A model generated the notes under the pieces. That model did no database searches, was not told the DNA's origin, and saw only the letters and a list, made by a program, of their open reading frames with translations. Position numbers and translations under genes: made by a program. Of a stretch of 53,270 nucleotides of DNA, positions 42,502 through 50,216 are shown piece by piece (positions within the stretch are counted from its first letter, which is position 1; every line of letters begins with the position of its first letter). The stretch is taken from positions 1-53,270 of the forward strand of contig DATJPR010000265.1 in NCBI GenBank assembly GCA_035506295.1. The letters run 5' to 3'. This DNA comes from DATJPR01 sp035506295. Lineage in GTDB: Bacteria > Bacteroidota > Ignavibacteria > UBA10030 > UBA6906.

Positions 42502-45095
42502 AACAGAGATCCTCCCTCGCATGGATGTGTGTTGGTTTTCTGGCTCTCGCTGCCGGATGCAGCCGCGTGCCATCGAAGGATGAAGAGACCGGAAACCGGA
42601 TTCTGCGCAACGCCGCGCCGTTGATCGACAGGGGACAACTTGCTGCGGCACGCGACAGCGCGCTCAAGGCGCTCGAGGTCTTCCGGGTTGCGGCTTCGGA
42701 TGACGGCATGGGGACCGCCGAACAGATGCTGGGCGATATCGAAACTTCCGAGGCGGCCTACGACAAAGCGTTGGAGTACTATGCTTCGGCGACAGGGCAT
42801 TTCCGCACGTCGGGCGACAAGATCAGTGCCCGGGCGGTGACGCTCTCTCTCATGGAGCTCTCCACACGGATGGGGCTCGAGGAGGAATCGCTCAAGCGCG
42901 GCGACGAAGCTCTCCGGTTGGCGCAGCTGTCCGAGGACCGCGAGTCGATCCTGGAACTTGGAGCTGCCCTCCTCCCTCTTGCCCGAACTCTCGGAAGACG
43001 TGACGTCGAGGATCAAGTGCTCGGCGAGGCGGCCCATGATGCCGATTCAACGGGTGATGTGAGAAGGCAGGCATGGGTGAAGGATCAGGAAGGACTTTCG
43101 GCGTTCTTCCGGGGGGATGCGCCTGCGGCGGTGCGATGGTTCATGGAAGGAAGGGATCTGGCTCAACGTGTGGGAGATACGTTGACGGCTGTTCCCATTC
43201 TTCTTCATCTCGGCCGGGCGTACGAATCGAACGCCGATCTTCCGGATGCGATAGCAACGTACGCCGCGGCTCTTTCCTTGGGATCGCATGCCCCCCTGGA
43301 TCCCGGCGTGCAACGGGAGATCCAGTTCAGGACGGGAAACGCTCTGCTCGGCGCGAAGCACAACGCTGAGGCCGTGGGCTACTTTCAATCAGCCCTCGCA
43401 CTGAGCAAGGAGCACGGCGATGAAATCGCCCGGCGTTATGCTCTCCTCCAAATGACGAATGCCCTCCGGACGATCAATCTCCAGGCCGCGCTGCCGATTA
43501 TTCACGAAGCCCTCGATGGCCTGGAGAACAGTGCACCGCCATCACTCGTTGCGTACGCCTTCGGGACTGAGGGCCTCTGCCTGCTTGCAGCGAACCAGCC
43601 GGTAGATGCCCTTGCGTCGTTTCAGCATGCCGCTGCTTCGACGGAACTGGAATGGTCCCACAGCGGCGATGATCTCTATGCAGATTGCCGGCGGACAGTC
43701 GTGGGAGCAGGGAGGACACCGTGGCACGACGAGGAGATCGATCTTCTCACGCGGATGGGGAGAAACGAGGACGCTCTCACAGTTGCATTGCAGCGATCAG
43801 CCTGGCTTCTGTACCGGGATCTCGACCGTGTCCGGCCCGCGGTGGGTGATACGACGCTTCAGGCAATGCTCGATCGGTGGCATGCCTTGCGAGCCAGGTG
43901 CAATGGCGCAGAGGAAGAGCTCCGCCGATCATGGAGTTCCTCGGCTGGCGCGCGCGAACAAGCGGCCGCGGTAACACGGGTGTTGGCGCAGGCATCAGCA
44001 GATGCGCGTGCCCTGAGCAGTGATATCATCTCCGCCCGGCGCTCATTATGCTGCTTCGTATCGCCGCAATGCCCTTCGGCGACGGAAATTCGTCGAATGC
44101 TCCCCGATGGAACGGTGATGCTGTTGTATGTATCCACTTCAAGGACTCTGGTCTCCTTCGTCGTCGGCCGTCAGGCACTTTCGGTCCACACCGTGGCAAT
44201 TCCACGGGCGCAACTGGCCGCGCGCTGCACGGATTTTTCAAATGAACTCCGTCGCGTGGGCGGCAAATTGGACTCGTTGACGGAATTCAAACCGAAGCAG
44301 CTCGCCCAGGCATTGACCGACCAGGGGTCAGCTCTCTATGAGCTCTTCGTTCGGCCTGCCGAACGAGACCTGAATCAGGCGCGCGCCCTCCTTATTGCCG
44401 AGGCCAACGAAATTCCCTTCATTCCCGTGTCAATGGTGCGGCGGAGTGGGACCGCAGGGACATCGCTCCTTGAGCGCATTCCCGTCGCCTACATCTTTCC
44501 ATCCCTGCTCCACGGGGAAAATTTCAACGATCCGATTATCAATCATGTTATCGCTTTCGGATCTTCAGGGTTCTCCGGCAGAGACGCCGAATATGAGTTG
44601 CGGGACATCAAAGTAACATTCAAGGATGCGGAGTTTCATTTTGATCCCAACGCGAAGCTCGCGGAGCTGGCGACCGAGCATGCCGATCTTGCTCATCTTG
44701 CCCTGGACGTCCATTGGGATGGCACAAGGCCGGCCAATTCCTTCGTTGCGATGCTGGATCCTGCGACCCGAGTGATCAAACAGAGACCGATTGGCGATCT
44801 TTGCGCCATCCCGGTGTATCCGGCTGTGACGCTGTACAATCTCTCGAGTGATGCGTCAGAAGCCTCGGGCCGAATTGCTGCAATTCCGTTTTCCACCGGA
44901 TCAAGGATCGTCGTCGCGAACTGTACAGGCACCGGGAGAAAGTCGACGAAAAACTTCGTGGACGCGTTCTCCAATGAGCTTCGCGCGGCAAAGGGAGCTA
45001 GCGAGGCCTATCGATCGGCGCTCCTGGCGATCATCCGACGACCCGATGCGATTCCTGCATTCTGGATGCCATTCGTCCTGTGGATCGATCCCTGA
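42498..45095 (+). CDS. TPR-repeat lipoprotein with CHAT-like protease domain
   Basis: 865 residues. A lipoprotein signal ends in LALAAGC, with Cys21 lipidated. Residues ~35-430 are helical tetratricopeptide-like repeats (LEYYASATGHFRTSGDK, IATYAAALSLG, AVGYFQSALALSKEHGD). The last ~300 residues look like a CHAT caspase-fold domain: PDGTVMLLYVST, a His733...His739 block (LAHLALDVHWD) and Cys809 in VVANCTGTG, close to the usual HxxxH-G and SAC-x-TG sites. The HG and SAC contexts are altered, so activity is uncertain. ATGA overlap with the phosphodiesterase makes it the end of the rlmN operon. The substrate is unknown. Confidence 0.85.
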   Translation: MKQRSSLAWMCVGFLALAAGCSRVPSKDEETGNRILRNAAPLIDRGQLAAARDSALKALEVFRVAASDDGMGTAEQMLGDIETSEAAYDKALEYYASATGHFRTSGDKISARAVTLSLMELSTRMGLEEESLKRGDEALRLAQLSEDRESILELGAALLPLARTLGRRDVEDQVLGEAAHDADSTGDVRRQAWVKDQEGLSAFFRGDAPAAVRWFMEGRDLAQRVGDTLTAVPILLHLGRAYESNADLPDAIATYAAALSLGSHAPLDPGVQREIQFRTGNALLGAKHNAEAVGYFQSALALSKEHGDEIARRYALLQMTNALRTINLQAALPIIHEALDGLENSAPPSLVAYAFGTEGLCLLAANQPVDALASFQHAAASTELEWSHSGDDLYADCRRTVVGAGRTPWHDEEIDLLTRMGRNEDALTVALQRSAWLLYRDLDRVRPAVGDTTLQAMLDRWHALRARCNGAEEELRRSWSSSAGAREQAAAVTRVLAQASADARALSSDIISARRSLCCFVSPQCPSATEIRRMLPDGTVMLLYVSTSRTLVSFVVGRQALSVHTVAIPRAQLAARCTDFSNELRRVGGKLDSLTEFKPKQLAQALTDQGSALYELFVRPAERDLNQARALLIAEANEIPFIPVSMVRRSGTAGTSLLERIPVAYIFPSLLHGENFNDPIINHVIAFGSSGFSGRDAEYELRDIKVTFKDAEFHFDPNAKLAELATEHADLAHLALDVHWDGTRPANSFVAMLDPATRVIKQRPIGDLCAIPVYPAVTLYNLSSDASEASGRIAAIPFSTGSRIVVANCTGTGRKSTKNFVDAFSNELRAAKGASEAYRSALLAIIRRPDAIPAFWMPFVLWIDP

Positions 45096-45219
45096 CAAAA
45101 CATTCTCACGGTCCCGGAGTCCCAGCGTCTCAATATCTCCTCTTCCCCCTCTCATTTCCTCCTCATCTTTTCCCATAACTCGGAAAACTCAGGGCGAAAG
45201 AAGCATTTTTGGCCCAATT

Positions 45220-45247
45220 TTGACCGTTTTTGATGGCACAGTATAGG
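45220..45247 (+). promoter_or_regulatory. Putative nifJ promoter
   Basis: TTGACC (45220-45225), a 16-base spacer, then TATAGG (45242-45247). Transcription would begin near 45254, leaving a leader of about 175 bases before nifJ. Confidence 0.5.
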
Positions 45248-45333
45248 TAAAGGTAGAGGCGGAAATCGCGTTGTTGGCGTTTGAAGTTCTTCGGACCTTG
45301 ATATGAGGGGGCTAACGGGCTCCCGACTATGCT

Positions 45334-45362
45334 GCCGGCGCCACACCAAGCCGGCTTTTTTT
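45334..45362 (+). terminator. Hairpin terminator in the nifJ leader
   Basis: GCCGGC (45334-45339) pairs with GCCGGC (45350-45355) and is followed by seven Ts. It may end the upstream operon, or act as an attenuator or the 3' end of a small RNA. Confidence 0.75.
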
Positions 45363-45430
45363 GTGTACCCGGCGTTTCTCATACTATCGGATTGAAGTCT
45401 CAGCGTTGTTCATCGCATAGAGGATTGGTA

Positions 45431-48400
45431 ATGAAACGAAACATGGTCACCATCGACGGCAACGAAGCCGCCGCATACATTGCTCACAAACTGAGCGAGG
45501 TCATTGCGATCTATCCCATCACCCCGTCGTCCAATATGGGCGAATGGGCTGATGAGTGGTCGGCGCAAGGCCGCAAGAACCTCTGGGGGACCGTCCCATC
45601 GGTGACGGAAATGCAGAGTGAGGGCGGGGCTGCGGGTGCGGTGCACGGATCTCTGCAAGCGGGAGCGCTTTCAACGACGTTCACGGCATCGCAGGGTCTC
45701 TTATTGATGATTCCCAATATGTTCAAGATCGCCGGTGAACTGACATCCACGGTATTTCATGTATCGGCGCGCTCGGTCGCCGTCCAGGCGCTTTCGATTT
45801 TCGGCGATCACAGCGATGTGATGGCGACGCGTTCATGCGGCTGGGCGATGCTCTCGTCAAATTCGGTCCAGGAAGTCATGGACCTCGCGCTGGTTGCGCA
45901 CGCGGCGACGCTGGAAGCGCGGGTGCCGTTCCTGCACTTCTTCGACGGGTTCCGCACGTCACACGAAGTGATGAAAATCGAACAGCTCGCCGAAGAAGAC
46001 ATGCGCGCGCTTGTCAGCGACGAACTGGTGCGCGCCCATCGTGCACGCGCACTGTCGCCGGACCACCCGGTCATGCGCGGCGCCGCACAGAATCCGGATG
46101 TCTACTTCCAGGGACGCGAAACCGTCAACACGTATTACGAGAAGGTGCCCGACCTCGTCCAGAAGTACATGGACAAGCTCAAAGGCCTCGTCGGTCGTGA
46201 GTACAAGCTCTATCAATATTACGGATCCCCCAAGGCAGAGCGCGTGCTCATTATGATGGGCTCAGGATGTGAAGCGGCGCAAGAAGCCGTGGACTACCTC
46301 AACGCGAAAGGGGAGAACCTCGGGCTTCTCAAGGTCCATCTGTATCGTCCGTTCTCGATGAAGCATTTCATTGCGGCTCTCCCAGCCTCCGTGAAATCGA
46401 TTGCCGTTCTCGACAGGACCAAGGAACCGGGCGCAGCCGGCGACCCCTTGTACCTCGATGTGGTCACGGCCGTTGCCGAAGCGCTCGCGTCCGGGGTCGC
46501 GCCATTCAAGCAAATGCCGCGCATGATCGGCGGACGCTACGGCCTCTCGTCGAAAGAGTTCACTCCGGCGATGGTGAAGGCCACGTATGACGAACTCAAG
46601 AAGCCTGCTCCGAAGAATCACTTCATGGTCGGGATCGAGGACGATGTCACGCATATGAGCCTCGACGTCGATTCGGCCTTTACGACCGAAGCCGATGACG
46701 TTGTCCGGGCACTGTTCTTCGGTCTGGGCGCCGACGGCACGGTGGGGGCCAACAAGAACTCCATCAAGATCATCGGCGAAGACACGCCGAACTACGCTCA
46801 GGGATATTTCGTCTACGACTCGAAAAAATCGGGCTCGACGACCACATCGCACCTGCGTTTCGGTCCGCGGCCGATCCATTCGACGTATCTCGTGGCGAGC
46901 GCAAACTTCGTCGCCTGCCACCAGTGGATGTTCCTCGAACGGTACGACGTGCTGAAGGCGGCAATTCCCGGTGCGACGTTCCTGCTGAACAGCCTCTTCG
47001 GCCCCGACGACGTATGGGACCAACTCCCCAGGCCGATCCAGGAACAGATCGTGAAGAAGAAGATCAATTTCTATGTCATCGACGGCTACAAGGTGGCACA
47101 GGCCACCGGCATGGGCTCACGGGTCAATACGATCATGCAGACCTGCTTCTTCGCCATCAGCGGCGTTCTGCCCCGCGACCAGGCGATCGAAGCCATCAAG
47201 CGGTCGATCAAGAAGACGTACGGCAAGAAAGGCGATCAGATCGTCCAGCAGAACTATGCCGCTGTCGATCAGACACTCGCGAACCTGTTTAAGGTGAACG
47301 TTCCGACATCGGTCACCAGCAAAATCGAAATGCCTCCGGTGGTATCGGAGAAGGCGCCGGCGTTCGTCAAGAAGTTCACGGCGCCCATCATGGCAGGGTT
47401 CGGCGACAACCTCCCGGTCAGTGCCATGCCCGTCGATGGGACATACCCGACAGGCACGGCCCGTTGGGAGAAGCGCAATATCGCTCTCGAGATCCCGGTG
47501 TGGGACATGCCGGTCTGCATTCAGTGCAACAAATGCGCGATCGTTTGTCCACATGCGTCGATTCGTGTGAAGGTCTTCGATCCGAAGGAGCTTGCCAAGG
47601 CACCGTCGACGTTCAAGTCGATGGACTACAAGGGGCCCGAGTACAAAGGGATGAAATACTCAGTCCAGGTCGCTCCCGAGGATTGCACCGGATGCGGCCT
47701 GTGCGTCGAAGTCTGCCCCGCAAAGAACAAGACGGAAACGCGTCTGAAAGCTATTAACATGATGCCGCAGCCGCCGATCCGCGAACAGGAGCGGGAGAAT
47801 TTCGAATTCTTCCTGAACCTCCCCGAAGCGGACCGGAGGACGGCCCGAGTCGATTCCGTCAAGGGGTCGCAGTTCCTCGAGCCGTTGTTCGAGTTCAGCG
47901 GTGCGTGCTCGGGGTGCGGCGAGACGCCGTACGTGAAGCTCGCGAGCCAGTTGTTCGGCGACCGGATGTACGTCGCGAACGCAACGGGATGCTCCTCGAT
48001 TTACGGCGGCAACCTCCCGACGACGCCCTGGGCAATGAACAAGGACGGACGCGGGCCGACATGGTCGAACTCCCTCTTTGAAGACAACGCGGAGTTCGGT
48101 CTCGGCATGCGGCTTGCCGTCGACAAACAAAACGCTATGGCGAAGGAGTTGCTGCAGACTCTGGCGGGCAAGGTTGGTGACGATCTCGTCAATGGCATCC
48201 TCAATGCGGACCAGAAAACGGAAGCGGGGATCTATGAACAGCGCCAGCGTGTGGACGCGCTGAAGAAGAAGCTCGAGTCCATGAGCGAGCCGGAGGCCAA
48301 AAACCTCCTCTCGCTTGCCGACATGCTCGTGAAGAAGAGCGTCTGGATCATGGGCGGCGACGGCTGGGCGTACGACATCGGCTACGGCGGACTGGACCAC

Positions 48401-49015
48401 GTTCTGGCATCGGGGCGGGATGTGAATATTCTCGTGCTCGATACTGAGGTGTACTCCAATACCGGCGGTCAGATGTCGAAGTCGACGCCCCGCGCTGCGG
48501 TCGCGAAATTCGCCGCGGGCGGAAAGCCGACGCCGAAGAAAGATCTCGGCAGACTCGCGATGACGTACGGCAACGTGTATGTCGCAGTCGTTGCGATGGG
48601 ATACAACGACATGCAGACGATCAAGGCGTTCATCGAGGCTGAAGCGTACGATGGGCCGTCGATTATCATCGCGTACAGTCATTGTATCGCGCACGGCATC
48701 GACATGGCGAAAGGAATGACGAATCAGAAGGCCGCCGTCGAATGCGGGCACTGGCCGCTCTACCGGTTCAACCCGGGCATGGCAGCAGAAGGGAAGAACC
48801 CCTTCAAGCTGGATTCGAAGGCGCCCTCGAAGAGGTTCGAGGACTATGCCTACACCGAGACACGCTACAAAATGTTGACGAAGAGCAATCCCGAAGCCGC
48901 GAAGTTCCTCATGAAAGAGGCGGAGGAAGACGTGCAGGATCGCTGGAAAGCGTACGAGGAAATGGCGCAGGACGGCGGGACGACTCGACCCTCGGCAACA
49001 GAACACGCGAAATAG
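45431..49015 (+). CDS. nifJ: Pyruvate:ferredoxin (flavodoxin) oxidoreductase
   Basis: A 1194-residue single-chain PFOR that converts pyruvate and CoA to acetyl-CoA and CO2 with reduced ferredoxin. The order of domains is standard. The pyruvate-binding domain I has YPITPSSNMGEWADEW and a TEMQSEGGAAGAVHG site. Two [4Fe-4S] motifs are Cys696/699/702/706 and Cys752/755/758/762. The C-terminal TPP domain has the proximal cluster CSGCGETPY and the GDGW...NTGGQ Mg-TPP motif. The oxygen-sensitive chemistry implies anaerobic or microaerobic carbon metabolism. The DHOD-like gene follows after 131 bases. Confidence 0.97.
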   Translation: MKRNMVTIDGNEAAAYIAHKLSEVIAIYPITPSSNMGEWADEWSAQGRKNLWGTVPSVTEMQSEGGAAGAVHGSLQAGALSTTFTASQGLLLMIPNMFKIAGELTSTVFHVSARSVAVQALSIFGDHSDVMATRSCGWAMLSSNSVQEVMDLALVAHAATLEARVPFLHFFDGFRTSHEVMKIEQLAEEDMRALVSDELVRAHRARALSPDHPVMRGAAQNPDVYFQGRETVNTYYEKVPDLVQKYMDKLKGLVGREYKLYQYYGSPKAERVLIMMGSGCEAAQEAVDYLNAKGENLGLLKVHLYRPFSMKHFIAALPASVKSIAVLDRTKEPGAAGDPLYLDVVTAVAEALASGVAPFKQMPRMIGGRYGLSSKEFTPAMVKATYDELKKPAPKNHFMVGIEDDVTHMSLDVDSAFTTEADDVVRALFFGLGADGTVGANKNSIKIIGEDTPNYAQGYFVYDSKKSGSTTTSHLRFGPRPIHSTYLVASANFVACHQWMFLERYDVLKAAIPGATFLLNSLFGPDDVWDQLPRPIQEQIVKKKINFYVIDGYKVAQATGMGSRVNTIMQTCFFAISGVLPRDQAIEAIKRSIKKTYGKKGDQIVQQNYAAVDQTLANLFKVNVPTSVTSKIEMPPVVSEKAPAFVKKFTAPIMAGFGDNLPVSAMPVDGTYPTGTARWEKRNIALEIPVWDMPVCIQCNKCAIVCPHASIRVKVFDPKELAKAPSTFKSMDYKGPEYKGMKYSVQVAPEDCTGCGLCVEVCPAKNKTETRLKAINMMPQPPIREQERENFEFFLNLPEADRRTARVDSVKGSQFLEPLFEFSGACSGCGETPYVKLASQLFGDRMYVANATGCSSIYGGNLPTTPWAMNKDGRGPTWSNSLFEDNAEFGLGMRLAVDKQNAMAKELLQTLAGKVGDDLVNGILNADQKTEAGIYEQRQRVDALKKKLESMSEPEAKNLLSLADMLVKKSVWIMGGDGWAYDIGYGGLDHVLASGRDVNILVLDTEVYSNTGGQMSKSTPRAAVAKFAAGGKPTPKKDLGRLAMTYGNVYVAVVAMGYNDMQTIKAFIEAEAYDGPSIIIAYSHCIAHGIDMAKGMTNQKAAVECGHWPLYRFNPGMAAEGKNPFKLDSKAPSKRFEDYAYTETRYKMLTKSNPEAAKFLMKEAEEDVQDRWKAYEEMAQDGGTTRPSATEHAK

Positions 49016-49034
49016 CTTCGCTACCGGCGAGAAG

Positions 49035-49097
49035 AGGAAGTAGGAAGTACGACGTAGGAAGAAAGAAGTTCCCTCTCCATCGTACATCCTGCTTCCT
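49035..49097. repeat. Dispersed repeat, copy 2, as an imperfect inverted repeat
   Basis: The unit at 49040-49059 repeats the motif found at 32865. Here AGGAAGTAGGAAGTACG (49035-49051) also pairs with CGTACATCCTGCTTCCT (49081-49097), 15 of 17 positions matching, giving a long hairpin between nifJ and the DHOD-like gene. Confidence 0.6.
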
Positions 49098-49146
49098 TCT
49101 CCCGGGAGCTCTCCCCTTACTACGAATTCACATCAACGGTGCTGCG

Positions 49147-50136
49147 ATGGATCTCTCAACGACGTATCTCGGTCTGAAACTGAAGAACCCGCTTGTCGCC
49201 TCGGCATCCCCGCTTTCGTACAGCCTGGATGCGATGAAGCGGGTGGAAGACGCCGGAGTATCGGCGATCGTCATGTACTCGCTCTTTGAAGAGCAGATCA
49301 TCCATGAGCAAGGCGAGCTCAACCACTATCTGAATGTCGGATCCGAGACTTTTGCCGAAGCGATCACCTATTTTCCGAAGCCGCAATCGTTCAACCTCGG
49401 GCCTGAAGAATACATCGATCTTCTTGCCAAGGCGAAGACCGCACTCAAGATTCCGGTGATCGGGAGCCTGAACGGCATCACGCCGGGCGGATGGATTGAA
49501 TACGCGAAGAACATCGAAGAGGCCGGGGCAGACGGGGTCGAGCTGAACGTCTATTACATCCCGACCGACCCGGGGATCGGCAGCGCGGAAGTGGAAAGCA
49601 GGTACATCGATGTTCTGAAGGCGGTGAAATCGACGGTGAAAATCCCGGTGGCGATGAAACTCAGCCCGTTCTTCAGCGCGATGGCCAACATGGCGCGGCG
49701 TCTTGACGAAGCCGGCGCCAACGGCATCGTGATGTTCAACCGGTTTTATCAGCCGGATATCGACTTGGAGGAACTCGAGATCACCCCGAACCTCCATCTC
49801 AGCAATTCCTCGGAAATGCGCCTTCCGCTCCGGTGGATCGCCATTCTGCACGGACGGTTGAAAGCGAGTCTGGCCGCCACGACGGGCATTCACACGGCGG
49901 AAGACGTCCTGAAGGTGGTCATGGCGGGCGCGGATGCAGCGATGCTTGCGTCGGCGCTCCTGAAGCATGGTCCGCAGCGCATCGCGGAAATCCTGTCACA
50001 GATGACCCGGTGGATGGAGGAGCACGAATACGTCTCTGTTACCCAGATGAAAGGGAGCATGAGCCAGCGGTCCGTCGCCGATCCATCGTCCTTCGAACGG
50101 GCCAACTACATGAAGGTGTTGCAGGCGTACCGATAG
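49147..50136 (+). CDS. Dihydroorotate dehydrogenase-like flavoprotein
   Basis: A 329-residue FMN-binding TIM barrel of the DHOD family. MDLSTTYLGLKLKNPLVASASPLS is the class 1 N-terminal motif. GADGVELNVYY, VAMKLSPFF, GIVMFNRF and the C-terminal GADAAMLASALL phosphate-binding segment are all seen. The usual class 1 catalytic Cys loop is not obvious, and the family is often found beside or fused to PFOR in FCB genomes. So a redox role tied to nifJ, rather than pyrimidine synthesis, is possible. This is inference. The start at 49147 has only a weak ribosome-binding site. Confidence 0.88.
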   Translation: MDLSTTYLGLKLKNPLVASASPLSYSLDAMKRVEDAGVSAIVMYSLFEEQIIHEQGELNHYLNVGSETFAEAITYFPKPQSFNLGPEEYIDLLAKAKTALKIPVIGSLNGITPGGWIEYAKNIEEAGADGVELNVYYIPTDPGIGSAEVESRYIDVLKAVKSTVKIPVAMKLSPFFSAMANMARRLDEAGANGIVMFNRFYQPDIDLEELEITPNLHLSNSSEMRLPLRWIAILHGRLKASLAATTGIHTAEDVLKVVMAGADAAMLASALLKHGPQRIAEILSQMTRWMEEHEYVSVTQMKGSMSQRSVADPSSFERANYMKVLQAYR

Positions 50137-50163
50137 ACGTCTGCACCATCATGCGATGAACAC

Positions 50164-50205
50164 CACGGGCGTGGAGCAATGTCGGCTCCACGCCCGTGCT
50201 ATTTT
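50164..50205. terminator. Bidirectional terminator between convergent genes
   Basis: A perfect 14-bp stem, CACGGGCGTGGAGC (50164-50177) with GCTCCACGCCCGTG (50185-50198), loop AATGTCG, followed by CTATTTT. It separates the DHOD-like gene from the convergent oligopeptidase. Confidence 0.85.
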
Positions 50206-50216
50206 CCCGCCGCTGA

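Larger units (their letters stand above)
45096..45430. other. 335-base intergenic leader of nifJ
   Basis: No coding frame is convincing here. The first ~120 bases are pyrimidine-rich. A promoter-like pair lies at 45220-45247, a GGGGGC-loop-GCTCCC hairpin around 45306-45323, and a GC hairpin with seven Ts at 45334-45362. The nifJ ribosome-binding region (AGAGGA) is near 45418-45423. The order promoter, structure, terminator, gene is compatible with attenuation or a short RNA. Confidence 0.5.

Noticed and set aside
47660..49087. 475-codon open frame antisense to nifJ
   Set aside because: The sense strand encodes the conserved PFOR TPP domain. The antisense frame shows no motif or start signal.
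49147..50136. True pyrimidine pyrD
   Set aside because: The neighbourhood is nifJ, with no other pyrimidine gene, and the class 1 catalytic loop is not clear. It is kept as DHOD-like.
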